Shown piece after piece: positions 55,182 through 63,538 of a DNA stretch of 64,000 bases. Position 1 is the stretch's first letter, and every line of letters starts with the position of its first letter. The position numbers were made by a program, and so were the translations under genes. Source of the DNA: Taishania sp. (GTDB lineage Bacteria; Bacteroidota; Bacteroidia; Flavobacteriales_D; Crocinitomicaceae); NCBI GenBank assembly GCA_030150045.1, contig JASLGM010000006.1:8295-72294 (forward strand), given 5' to 3'. The notes below the pieces were generated by a model. The model saw nothing but the letters and a program-made list of their open reading frames with translations. It did not search any database and had not been told where the DNA came from.

Positions 55182-55211
55182 AGTCCGAACATTTGTTTCG
55201 GACTTTTTTTT
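55182..55211 (+). terminator. lpx operon terminator
   Basis: AGTCCGAA (55182-55189) / TTCGGACT (55197-55204), 7-nt loop, then a T-run to 55211. Confidence 0.82.
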
Positions 55212-55223
55212 ACCTTTTATTTT

Positions 55224-55320
55224 GGGCGTTTCCTCGCTCCAAGAAAAATGAAGCGAGGTCGGGCTATCCGCTGTATCTTTTTCACTGCGTTCAAAAGGAT
55301 GTCGCTCCTATCCCTAACGC
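55224..55320 (-). ncRNA. Dispersed element B, copy 3 (putative structured RNA, reverse)
   Basis: Plus strand reads GGGCGTTTCC to CCCTAACGC. Hairpin CCTCGCT (55232-55238) / AGCGAGG (55252-55258) replaces CCTCCCC/GGGGAGG of copy 1. The second hairpin, ATCTTTTT/AAAAGGAT, is also changed yet pairs. It lies on the same strand as element A copy 5, which precedes it in reading direction by 49 bp. Confidence 0.5.
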
Positions 55321-55369
55321 AATTTTGATTTTGGTGAAAACAAGTTTCCATTTTCTGAAAAGAAATCTC

Positions 55370-55513
55370 CTGCCCGGCAGAAGGTGATAGCTGCGCGCAG
55401 CAACTGGATCACTTGCAGCTTTTGGTGAAGCGACTTCAGAAGCTACGCCAAAAGCTAAGGCAAGGTAGCATGTTGCAAGTGCACTAAAACCTGTAGACGG
55501 AAATAGCAGCCCC
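55370..55513 (-). repeat. Dispersed element A, copy 5 (144 bp, reverse)
   Basis: Reverse orientation. On the plus strand arms CACTTGCA (55410-55417) / TGCAAGTG (55474-55481) and AGCTTTTGG (55417-55425) / CCAAAAGCT (55448-55456) are perfect. The minus-strand core is GCTTCTGAAGTCGC. Same subtype as copy 1. It starts 27 bp after the asmA-like gene's stop, with no other terminator visible, so it may form that mRNA's 3' end. Confidence 0.78.
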
Positions 55514-55540
55514 TAAAAAACAGGAGAAAAAAGCGGTGGT

Positions 55541-58500
55541 TTATGCTGTTCTTTTCTTGTCACGCTTATCTTTTCCTAATGAAATGGAGAAGTTTTCAAG
55601 ATCGCCAAGCATTTTCAAATTGATATAATGTACCTTTTTATCCCCACGATATTGAATTTCGTCTTCCTGATCCACATCAATTTCTTCGCGCTTGCGCTTA
55701 AATAATTTTTGATACGCCACATTTGACACCAATTTCAATGGGATTTTAAAGTAATATTCCATATTCATTTTTGCTGAAAGGTCCTGTTCCCCGGATATTT
55801 CTAGGAAACCTAGTGTAGAATTTATGGTCATCCACGGAATAGAAACGCGGTTGTTTTTCAGAACAAAAACATTACTCAGGGTATCAAACGCTACGCGGTT
55901 CAGGTTTTTGTCACCAAAGAAAGACGCAAATTCCTGTAATTGCTTGTAATTTTTGATGACGCCGTTGGTAATGGTCACCTCCATGGTCAGATCCACGGAC
56001 TCCATTTTCGGAGTCAAATCTGCATTTAGAGGGATGTTTCCTCGTATTTTCGTTTCCAACATTCCACTCAGTTGATCACTTAAAAGCATGTCTTGACCAA
56101 AATTATTGAAACGCATTAAGGTTTGATCTAAATCCAGATTTTTGATGCGAATGCGGGGAGAAAAGTATATGTTTTGTGGGTTGCTGGCGTCCAATTTTCC
56201 GCTCAAACGAACCTTTCCACCTGCTAGATCAAAACCACATCGGCTAAAATCTATCGTTTTGTTTTTGCTGACTGCTATTTTACCTTTTAATCGTTCGAAT
56301 TTGTAATTCAAGAATTCAAAATGCTTCAGGTCCGTTTCTAAAGTGAAATCCATGAAAGGGAAATCTAAAATAGAAAAGGCTTGTGTTACACCATTTGTGT
56401 CTGGAACGTTTTCTGCCGTTGACGCATTGTATTTTATGGCCAGAATCTCGTTCAAATCAAAATGGTTGGAAAGTAAAGTTAATTCGTTGTCACGTTTGCG
56501 CAAAGAATCATTCTTTCCCATGAAATAATTGAAGGAAAGATCAAAATCAGATTGACCAATGTTTCCTTTTAGGTTTTTCACTTTCAGGTTTTCTTTGAAA
56601 AACATAAGTTTTCCGGTTACATCTTGGATACGTTTTTCATGCAAAGAGGTGGTTAATTCCAACTTGGAGATTTCAACGGATGCACCTTTTACTTTCTCTC
56701 CGTCAAAACGCGCCGAAATCTTAGCTTTTAACTTTACATCGTTAAAGGCTTCGTTTTTGATGTTTTCAGGTAGAAATTGTTCGTTGTTATAGGTAAAAAT
56801 GTTTTCTAACTTTAGTTGGTTTGACTTAAAGAAAATTTCTGCGACTGATTTTGCTTTTGTATTTGCTTTGAAAAAATGTTCGTAGTTGTTTAGTTTACCA
56901 AAAAAAAGGAAGTCACTTTCGTCAAGTTTCCCTTTAAATCTTCTGATTTTGACATCTTCTTTTTCAATGAAAAGACCTGCAGTTACATTCGTGATTTCAT
57001 GCGGATAGTTTTGTAGTTTCAATTGTAAATTGTTTAACATAAATTCACCTATCGGTAATTTTCCTGACGATGCCAGTTCACTAGCTTCGCAATGAAATGA
57101 AACATCCATTTGTAAATCATCTATTTTTTCGTTGACTTTAGATTTCTTTGTTTTCTTTTCATAGGTTAATTCCGTGAGGTCAATGTGTTTTGCAGAAATG
57201 TTTAGATTGGTTTTTACGGGTGTTTTTCGTTGGTGTATCAATGCTGGTACATCACTTATTTTTCCATTGATCTGTAGGTCTGATTTCCCTACTTTTCCGT
57301 TAAAGTGTTCAATACTCAGTTTGTTTCCTTCTAAATCAGCATGTAGGTTAATATCATTGACAGGTAATCCAAAAGATTTCGCGTTAAAACTTAAGTTTTT
57401 CACGATTAATTCAGTGAAGTAAGACTCATTTAATTTTTCTAAACTCTTTTCAGGATGAGTCAAATCTATGATGTCATGGAAGTTCATTGTAATTCCTACA
57501 TATCCTTTTGCATTGTTAATTTCTTTGTCGAGGTTTAAAAAGTTAACAAGAAAATCCAGATTGAAATTTGATTTTAGTTTTAAGTCGATTTTTGGGGAAT
57601 TGAAATTTTCAACTTCTAAACTTGCATCAAAAATTCCTGCTTCTGGCTGTGCCTTCATTTTATTGAGGGTGAATTTCATGGTAGAGAAGTCCCTGTTTTC
57701 TCCGTTTGTGAATGTTCCTGCAAATTCAATGTTATCTAATTTCTTACTGTTTTTTTGGTTCAGAAAAAAACCTTCTTCGCAACTAAAGGCTGCATTTATG
57801 GCTGGTTGACCATCTTTCAATGATCCTTTTATTTCACTTTTCACATAAATCTTTCCTTCATTTTCATAAGACTTAAGGGTAGGTATCAATTCTTCAGGGG
57901 CAAAAGCGATTAATAAATTGAAATTATCTTGACTTCCATCAATCTTTAAGTCCATTTGTTTGTCACCAGCTAACTCCATGAAACCTTCTATATTAAGGAA
58001 AATGTGTTCAAAAGTGAATTGGGAGGGAGCTAAAATTATTTTTTCCTCTTGTGCGAGGTATTTCATATCTGTTTTGATAGCAAAATGTTTGTTGTGTAAA
58101 AGTGTTTGTTTGCCGTCTTTGAAAAGACTTCCAGTAAAATCAGTGTCTAAATCAATAATCATTTCATTCTTTTTCTGTTTGTAAGTGGAATGAATGTGTT
58201 TGAAACGGACGTCAATTTTATCTTGTTTATGAGGTTGGGAGAAACTGACACTTACATTATCTAAATCTATTTTATCTAAACTCAGATCTATGGTTTCACT
58301 TTCTTCTTCGGAGTCTTTTAATTGCAGCGCTGTTACAACATTTAGGTTGCCTTGTTCATCTTGAATTAGGTCGATGTGACCTTCATCTAATTTGATAACT
58401 TTTATTTGATAATTTCCTTGTAAGACATTCAGCATATCAAAACCTACATATAAATCTTCTAAATGAATGATTTCTTGTTCTTCACTTTTGGATTTGTCTG

Positions 58501-58738
58501 CATATAATATGACATCTTGTAATGCTATAGAAACAAAAGGGAAGTTTTTGAAAGGTGCAATGTGAGATTTACGAATAGTGATTTCACCTGTCATGGTTTT
58601 GTTAAACGTTGTCAGTAACTGTTGAACAATTTTCTCTTGCTTCATGTAAACATATCCGATTGAAATAGAGATAAGAAAGAGGGGCAATAAGAAGACGATG
58701 GAAATACCAATTATCCACTTTGATTTTTTTGAACGCAT
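55541..58738 (-). CDS. AsmA-family protein
   Basis: 1065 residues. Short cytoplasmic start, one transmembrane helix (about 9-31, WIIGISIVFLLPLFLISISIG), then the AsmA N-terminal domain (ITIRKSHIAPFKNFPFVSIALQDV) and a very long repetitive beta-rich periplasmic region. This pattern fits AsmA/TamB-like proteins proposed to move phospholipids between membranes. The C terminus contains an AsmA_2-like stretch (LSDQLSGMLETKIRGNIPLNAD). It is convergent with the lpx operon and ends close to element A copy 5. Confidence 0.85.
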   Translation of the reverse strand: MRSKKSKWIIGISIVFLLPLFLISISIGYVYMKQEKIVQQLLTTFNKTMTGEITIRKSHIAPFKNFPFVSIALQDVILYADKSKSEEQEIIHLEDLYVGFDMLNVLQGNYQIKVIKLDEGHIDLIQDEQGNLNVVTALQLKDSEEESETIDLSLDKIDLDNVSVSFSQPHKQDKIDVRFKHIHSTYKQKKNEMIIDLDTDFTGSLFKDGKQTLLHNKHFAIKTDMKYLAQEEKIILAPSQFTFEHIFLNIEGFMELAGDKQMDLKIDGSQDNFNLLIAFAPEELIPTLKSYENEGKIYVKSEIKGSLKDGQPAINAAFSCEEGFFLNQKNSKKLDNIEFAGTFTNGENRDFSTMKFTLNKMKAQPEAGIFDASLEVENFNSPKIDLKLKSNFNLDFLVNFLNLDKEINNAKGYVGITMNFHDIIDLTHPEKSLEKLNESYFTELIVKNLSFNAKSFGLPVNDINLHADLEGNKLSIEHFNGKVGKSDLQINGKISDVPALIHQRKTPVKTNLNISAKHIDLTELTYEKKTKKSKVNEKIDDLQMDVSFHCEASELASSGKLPIGEFMLNNLQLKLQNYPHEITNVTAGLFIEKEDVKIRRFKGKLDESDFLFFGKLNNYEHFFKANTKAKSVAEIFFKSNQLKLENIFTYNNEQFLPENIKNEAFNDVKLKAKISARFDGEKVKGASVEISKLELTTSLHEKRIQDVTGKLMFFKENLKVKNLKGNIGQSDFDLSFNYFMGKNDSLRKRDNELTLLSNHFDLNEILAIKYNASTAENVPDTNGVTQAFSILDFPFMDFTLETDLKHFEFLNYKFERLKGKIAVSKNKTIDFSRCGFDLAGGKVRLSGKLDASNPQNIYFSPRIRIKNLDLDQTLMRFNNFGQDMLLSDQLSGMLETKIRGNIPLNADLTPKMESVDLTMEVTITNGVIKNYKQLQEFASFFGDKNLNRVAFDTLSNVFVLKNNRVSIPWMTINSTLGFLEISGEQDLSAKMNMEYYFKIPLKLVSNVAYQKLFKRKREEIDVDQEDEIQYRGDKKVHYINLKMLGDLENFSISLGKDKRDKKRTA

Positions 58739-58964
58739 GCGATTCAGATATGGGGTTTATTGTACAAGAGCGAAAGTTACAAAATTTATGCCTGCTTTTT
58801 AGGTTTTAAGCGTGACATTACTAAAACGAATAGACCTCAGATAATGATAGAAATCCAAGAGTTCTTTTGTTTAATGGTATGATTTAAATAGGTTAACAAT
58901 AACCAGGGTTCTATACTTTATTCGAAAAAGAAAAGCCTATCGATACTCAATTCTTTACTTTCTG

Positions 58965-58972
58965 TATCTTTG
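58965..58972 (+). promoter_or_regulatory. rlmD-cinA -7 box
   Basis: TATCTTTG matches TAnnTTTG. A TTG that a longer rlmD frame would start with (58970-58972) is its last three bases, so rlmD more likely starts at the GTG at 58991. The -33 element is not clear. Confidence 0.55.
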
Positions 58973-58990
58973 CACAAAAAAAAGTTCAAC

Positions 58991-60424
58991 GTGTTTCAAA
59001 GGGGAGAAGTTATAGAAGTCACCATTACTGATTATGCATTTGGTGGAAATGGTATTGCAAAATTGGAAACAGATCAAGGAGAATTCGTCGTTTTCGTAAA
59101 CAACGCTTTTCCTGGACAAGTAGTTCAAGCTAAAATAGAGAAGAAAAAGAAAAGGTATTGTGAAGCTAAATTAATTCAAGTTTTACAACGGTCGCCAATT
59201 GAAGTTGTTTCCGATTTTCAAGAAATTTCTGGTGCACCTTATATATATGTGCCGATTGAAGCGCAAGAAAAGGAAAAAGAAGCGAGTACTTTAGAAATCT
59301 ATCGTAAACTTGGTGGCTTTCAAGATATCAAAGAACGTTTTGATACTTTTATTTCCTCTCCTACACATTTCTTTTATAGAAATAAAATGGAATACAGCTT
59401 TTCATGTATTGAACACGATATGTTTACGGGTGAAGAAGTGGATGATGCTTTTGCACTTGGTTTTAAACGACGTGGTACTTGGTGGAAGGTTGAAAACCTA
59501 AATAAAGCAAGCGGAATGTTTGATGAAGAGTGGGAGAATAAATTGATCCAACTTCGCGACTTCCTTAAGGCAACAGGATTAACCGCTTGGCATCCGCCGA
59601 AAAAAGAAGGTTTTTTTAGACATATTGTAGTACGTAAATCTTTTGACCAAGATCAATTGTTGGTGAACTTGGTTACTTCTTCGATTGGATTAGAGCAATT
59701 TGATGTGCATGCATTTGGAGCTTTCTTAAAATCTCTGTTTGGAAACAGAATTGCAGGATTCCAACATACCATTAATGATAACGTAGCAGATAGAGCAAAG
59801 ATTGAAAATGGTCAATGTGAATTGGTCTTTGGTGAACCTGTTATTGTTGAAAAGCTTTTAGGATTGAGTTTTGAGATTTCTATGGAATCATTTTTCCAAA
59901 CGAATCCAATGTCAGCCGAAGTTCTGTACAATAAGGCCTTAGATTACGTTTTTGAAGAACAAATACCGGAAGGAGATGTAGTTATGGATTTATTCTGTGG
60001 TACAGGAACGATTGGGCAAATTCTTTCAACACGTAGATCCGATGTTAAAATAATTGGTGTTGACATCGTTGAAGAAGCGATTGAAGATGCAAAACGTAAC
60101 GCAAAACGAAATGGAATTACGAACGTTTCTTTCTTTGCCGCAGATGTAGGTAAATTCTTGCGTGAAAAACCCGAGTATATTGGTAAAATAGCCTCTATTA
60201 TTTTAGATCCACCTCGTGCAGGTATCGCACCAAAAACCTTACAAAAGGTAATTGATTTAGGAGCAGATAACATTACTTATATTTCATGTAATCCATCAAC
60301 ACAAGCTCGAGATGCAGATACTTTACGTAAAGCAGGATATAATTTGGAGAAATTGACGTTAGTAGATCAGTTTCCTCATACAAGCCACGTAGAAGCAATC
60401 GCTAAGTTTAAAAAAGTGAAATGA
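58991..60424 (+). CDS. rlmD: 23S rRNA (uracil(1939)-C(5))-methyltransferase (RlmD/RumA)
   Basis: 477 residues from the GTG at 58991. TRAM domain at the start (VEVTITDYAFGGNGIAKLET-like), then the Rossmann core DLFCGTGTIGQILS, LDPPRAGI, and the catalytic Cys in ISCNPSTQARD. RumA/RlmD and RlmCD are hard to separate by sequence. No Fe-S cysteine cluster was noted in the usual place, as in many non-enterobacterial members. Overlaps cinA by 4 bp. Confidence 0.88.
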   Translation: MFQRGEVIEVTITDYAFGGNGIAKLETDQGEFVVFVNNAFPGQVVQAKIEKKKKRYCEAKLIQVLQRSPIEVVSDFQEISGAPYIYVPIEAQEKEKEASTLEIYRKLGGFQDIKERFDTFISSPTHFFYRNKMEYSFSCIEHDMFTGEEVDDAFALGFKRRGTWWKVENLNKASGMFDEEWENKLIQLRDFLKATGLTAWHPPKKEGFFRHIVVRKSFDQDQLLVNLVTSSIGLEQFDVHAFGAFLKSLFGNRIAGFQHTINDNVADRAKIENGQCELVFGEPVIVEKLLGLSFEISMESFFQTNPMSAEVLYNKALDYVFEEQIPEGDVVMDLFCGTGTIGQILSTRRSDVKIIGVDIVEEAIEDAKRNAKRNGITNVSFFAADVGKFLREKPEYIGKIASIILDPPRAGIAPKTLQKVIDLGADNITYISCNPSTQARDADTLRKAGYNLEKLTLVDQFPHTSHVEAIAKFKKVK

Positions 60425-61665
60425 AAATAGAATTGGTTACCATTGGAGATGAGTTGTTGATAGGACAAACCATCAATACAAATGCAGCTTGGCTTGGACA
60501 AGAGTTTGCTAAGCGAGGCATGACGTTGTCCAGAGTGGTAACCATATCAGATACTAAAGAAGAAATATTAAGTACAATTGAAGAGGGCTTTCAACGCGCA
60601 GATGTTGTACTTATGACTGGAGGACTAGGTCCAACCAAAGATGATATTACCAAGCAAACCATTGCAGAATACTTAAACAAACCTTTGGTTATCCATGAGC
60701 CTACATTAGAAAAAGTGAAAGCTTTTTTTGAAAAATCCAATCGACCTATGTTAGACGTGAACATTTTACAAGCTGCTATCCCTGACGGATGCGAAGTCTT
60801 AGAAAATGATTTTGGTACAGCTCCAGGTATGTGGATGCATTCTAATCAAAAAATATTGATTAGTTTAGCGGGCGTTCCGTATGAAATGAAAGCATTAATG
60901 CTGAACAAAGTGTTTCCCAAATTGGAGGAACACTTTGGTTTTCAGTCGTATTATGCAAAAACAATATTGGTACAAGGCGTAGGTGAATCTTATCTCGCAG
61001 ATAAGATGCAATCGTGGGAAGATTCCATTCGAAACCTTGGACTAGGATTAGCTTATCTACCATCACCAGGCTTGGTGAAATTGCGCATTTCTTCTCCAAA
61101 TGGTAGAAAAGATGAACAATTGATAGATGGCTTTTTCAAACAATTGGAAGAAAACTATCCAGAAGAATGTTTTGGATACGACAACGACACGCTAGAGCGT
61201 GTCGTTGGAGCAAGCTTACTCAAAAAAGGGCAAACCGTTTGTACAGCAGAAAGTTGTACGGGTGGAGCACTCGGAGCACGTTTGGTTACTATTCCAGGAT
61301 CATCCGCCTATTTTAAAGGAGGATTCATTACGTACACAAACGAATTGAAACATCAATTGCTAGAAGTGCCGATGCAACACTTTGAAACAGTTGGAGCTGT
61401 AAGTCAAGAAGTAGTGACGGAAATGGCTAAGGGTGGTCGAAATAAAGCTGGTACTGACTATTGCGTCGCACTTTCAGGGATCGCAGGTCCAGACGGAGGA
61501 TCAATAGAAAAACCAGTGGGCACAGTTTGGATAGCTGTAGCCTCAAATGAACGAGTGGTTGCAAAAAAGTTTTTGTTCAACGATAATCGTCTACGTATCA
61601 TTGATAGAGCGGTTTTGAGCGCTATGAATATGCTTAGAAATGAAATAAATTTAAGCGATAAATGA
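60421..61665 (+). CDS. cinA: CinA-family protein (nicotinamide-nucleotide amidohydrolase)
   Basis: 414 residues. N-terminal MoCF-biosynthesis-like domain (IGDELLIGQTINTNAAWLG; MTGGLGPTKDD), and a C-terminal PncC amidase domain (TAESCTGGALGARLVTIPGS; SGIAGPDGGS; GTVWIA). It recycles NMN or hydrolyses ADP-ribose; in some species it is linked to competence. ATGA overlap with rlmD makes them co-translated. Confidence 0.94.
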   Translation: MKIELVTIGDELLIGQTINTNAAWLGQEFAKRGMTLSRVVTISDTKEEILSTIEEGFQRADVVLMTGGLGPTKDDITKQTIAEYLNKPLVIHEPTLEKVKAFFEKSNRPMLDVNILQAAIPDGCEVLENDFGTAPGMWMHSNQKILISLAGVPYEMKALMLNKVFPKLEEHFGFQSYYAKTILVQGVGESYLADKMQSWEDSIRNLGLGLAYLPSPGLVKLRISSPNGRKDEQLIDGFFKQLEENYPEECFGYDNDTLERVVGASLLKKGQTVCTAESCTGGALGARLVTIPGSSAYFKGGFITYTNELKHQLLEVPMQHFETVGAVSQEVVTEMAKGGRNKAGTDYCVALSGIAGPDGGSIEKPVGTVWIAVASNERVVAKKFLFNDNRLRIIDRAVLSAMNMLRNEINLSDK

Positions 61666-61683
61666 AAATAAAAACATTTATCC

Positions 61684-61714
61684 TTGTTTTATTGTTGAAA
61701 AATAGTTTACTTTG
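61684..61714 (+). promoter_or_regulatory. rpmB promoter
   Basis: TTG at 61684-61686, 20-nt spacer, TTACTTTG at 61707-61714 (one mismatch to TAnnTTTG). The ATG lies 35 nt beyond. Confidence 0.5.
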
Positions 61715-61749
61715 CACCCCATTTTAGAATTAGAATAAACGAGAATAAG

Positions 61750-61989
61750 ATGTCTAGAGTTTGTCAAATTACAGGTAAATCGGTAATGGTTGGAAACAAC
61801 GTTTCGCACTCAAACCGTAAAACAAAACGTAAGTTTTTACCGAACTTAATTACGAAAAAGTTTTATCTTCCAGAAGAAGATAAACAAATTACGTTGAAAA
61901 TTTCAACTTCTGCTTTGCGCACAATTTCTAAAAAAGGAATTACAGCTTGCGTTAAAGAAGCAAGAGAAAAAGGTTTTTTAACAAAATAA
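61750..61989 (+). CDS. rpmB: 50S ribosomal protein L28
   Basis: 79 residues. CQITGKSVMVGNNVSHSNRKTKRKFLPNL (split at 20) is typical; only one Cys is present, so it is the zinc-free form. First gene of an rpmB-rpmG-DUF4295 cluster. Confidence 0.97.
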   Translation: MSRVCQITGKSVMVGNNVSHSNRKTKRKFLPNLITKKFYLPEEDKQITLKISTSALRTISKKGITACVKEAREKGFLTK

Positions 61990-62054
61990 GTTAATTTCTA
62001 GATCGACGCTGTTTGTGATGCTAAAAATAGCCGATAAGAAAAATAAAAAGCAAC

Positions 62055-62240
62055 ATGGCAAAGGCAAAAGGAAATAGAATTCAAGTAATTCTTGAATGTA
62101 CAGAACATAAAAATTCTGGAGTAGCTGGTACCTCTCGTTATATTACAACGAAGAACAGAAAGAATACACCAGATCGTATGGAAATTAAAAAATTCAATCC
62201 GATTTTGAAGCGTTATACAATTCATAAAGAGATTAAATAA
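62055..62240 (+). CDS. rpmG: 50S ribosomal protein L33
   Basis: 61 residues, strongly basic (MAKAKGNRIQVILECTEHKN, SRYITTKNRKNTPDRMEIKK). Lacks the four-Cys zinc site, so it is the C- form. It follows rpmB by 65 bp and is 9 bp before the DUF4295 gene. Confidence 0.96.
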   Translation: MAKAKGNRIQVILECTEHKNSGVAGTSRYITTKNRKNTPDRMEIKKFNPILKRYTIHKEIK

Positions 62241-62249
62241 TATTGAGTT

Positions 62250-62402
62250 ATGGCAAAGAAAGTAGTAGCATCCCTTCAGAAAGGTGGGGGAAAAGAGCAT
62301 ACGAAAGTTATCAAAATGGTGAAAACCGATAAAGGTTCATACTCTTTCAGAGAAGAGATCGTTCACAATGATAAAGTAAAAGAGTGGTTCAGCAAGAATT
62401 AA
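62250..62402 (+). CDS. DUF4295 small ribosome-cluster protein
   Basis: 50 residues, starting at the ATG at 62250: MAKKVVASLQKGGGKEHTKV, then KMVKTDKGSYSFREEIVHND and a Lys-rich end KEWFSKN. The position directly after rpmG and the sequence are those of the DUF4295 family, found throughout Bacteroidota ribosomal clusters. It is too short for typical ORF cut-offs but is clearly real. Its role is unknown; association with the ribosome is inferred from context. Confidence 0.9.
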   Translation: MAKKVVASLQKGGGKEHTKVIKMVKTDKGSYSFREEIVHNDKVKEWFSKN

Positions 62403-62434
62403 TCCTTTACTAGACAAGCTCTATAAAAGAAATT

Positions 62435-62470
62435 AAAGCTTCCATCTCTTTTGAATGGAAGCTTTTGCTA
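62435..62470 (+). terminator. Terminator of the rpmB-rpmG-DUF4295 cluster
   Basis: AAAGCTTCCAT (62435-62445) / ATGGAAGCTTT (62455-62465), 9-nt loop, then TTGCTATTTTT, which also forms the -7-like box of ftsY. Confidence 0.8.
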
Positions 62471-62476
62471 TTTTTA
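62469..62476 (+). promoter_or_regulatory. ftsY -7-like box, 4 nt before the start codon
   Basis: TATTTTTA, a variant of TAnnTTTG, then CACT and the ATG at 62481. Same 4-nt spacing as purK and murB. The sequence GCTATTTTTAC also lies directly behind a hairpin upstream of trxA. Confidence 0.45.
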
Positions 62477-62480
62477 CACT

Positions 62481-63434
62481 ATGGGATTTTTCGGACTGTT
62501 TTCAAAAGATAAAAAAGAGTCTCTGGACAAGGGATTAGAAAAAACAAAACAAAGCTTTCTTTCAAAGTTAGCACGTTCTGTTGTTGGTAAATCTAAAATC
62601 GATGACGAAGTTTTAGATGATTTAGAAGAAGTGCTTATTTCCTCTGACGTAGGAGTAGAAACAACTTTGAAAATTATTCGACGAATCGAAGATAGAGTGG
62701 CCAAAGATAAGTTCGTCGGAACAAGCGAATTAAATACGATTCTTAAAGACGAAATCGCAGCTTTACTCGAAGAGAATAAATCAACCGATGGTACAGATTT
62801 TCAAATCGAAAAGGTTGATGGTAATCCATACGTAATCATGGTTGTTGGTGTAAACGGTGTCGGTAAAACTACCACAATCGGAAAACTTGCTCACCAATTC
62901 AAGAGCGCAGGAAAAAAAGTGGTACTCGGTGCAGCCGATACCTTCCGTGCGGCAGCTGTTGATCAATTGATTATATGGTCTGAACGTGTTGGTGTGCCTA
63001 TTGTTCAACAGGGAATGGGGGCCGATCCTGCTTCCGTAGCCTTCGATACACTACAATCCGCAAAGTCTCAAAATGCTGATGTAGTCATTATTGATACCGC
63101 TGGACGACTACACAATAAGGTTAATTTGATGAACGAACTTTCCAAAATCAAACGCGTGATGGAGAAAGTGATTCCCAATGCCCCACATGAAGTCTTACTG
63201 GTGTTGGATGGGTCAACCGGTCAGAATGCTTTTGAACAGGCAAAGCAATTTTCAGCAGCAACAGATATCACATCCCTGGCTGTTACAAAATTGGACGGAA
63301 CAGCTAAAGGCGGGGTAGTTATTGGAATCTCAGATCAAATGAAAATTCCCGTTAAATATATTGGAGTTGGAGAAAAAATGGAGGATTTACAGCTTTTTAA
63401 TAGAACTGAATTCGTCGATTCGCTCTTTAACTAG
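62481..63434 (+). CDS. ftsY: Signal recognition particle receptor FtsY
   Basis: 317 residues from the ATG at 62481; a TTG frame starting at 62451 would begin within the terminator stem and is rejected. NG domain: P-loop GVNGVGKTT at about 123-131, DTFRAAA, DTAGR, TKLDGTAKGG and the C-terminal GEKMEDLQLFN. There is only a short N-terminal helix region (about 1-40) instead of the long acidic A domain of E. coli FtsY. It docks ribosomes making membrane proteins to SecYEG. Confidence 0.97.
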   Translation: MGFFGLFSKDKKESLDKGLEKTKQSFLSKLARSVVGKSKIDDEVLDDLEEVLISSDVGVETTLKIIRRIEDRVAKDKFVGTSELNTILKDEIAALLEENKSTDGTDFQIEKVDGNPYVIMVVGVNGVGKTTTIGKLAHQFKSAGKKVVLGAADTFRAAAVDQLIIWSERVGVPIVQQGMGADPASVAFDTLQSAKSQNADVVIIDTAGRLHNKVNLMNELSKIKRVMEKVIPNAPHEVLLVLDGSTGQNAFEQAKQFSAATDITSLAVTKLDGTAKGGVVIGISDQMKIPVKYIGVGEKMEDLQLFNRTEFVDSLFN

Positions 63435-63452
63435 AACCACAGTATTGTTTCC

Positions 63453-63487
63453 AAAGCAGTTTTGAATTTCAAAGCTGCTTTTTTTTT
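63453..63487 (+). terminator. ftsY terminator
   Basis: AAAGCAGTTTTGA (63453-63465) / TCAAAGCTGCTTT (63469-63481), one G-U pair, 3-nt loop, then T-run. Confidence 0.82.
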
Positions 63488-63538
63488 ACCTATAAAGAAA
63501 CAAAATTCCAATTTAGACAAGCCTTCTTAAATTGATTA

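Noticed and set aside
55193..55387. Open frame of 64 codons across the lpx terminator and element B copy 3
   Set aside because: It reads through a terminator and a repeat whose copies keep structure but not this frame.
58970..58990. TTG start of rlmD seven codons upstream
   Set aside because: The TTG is part of the TATCTTTG promoter box, so it would not be in the mRNA.
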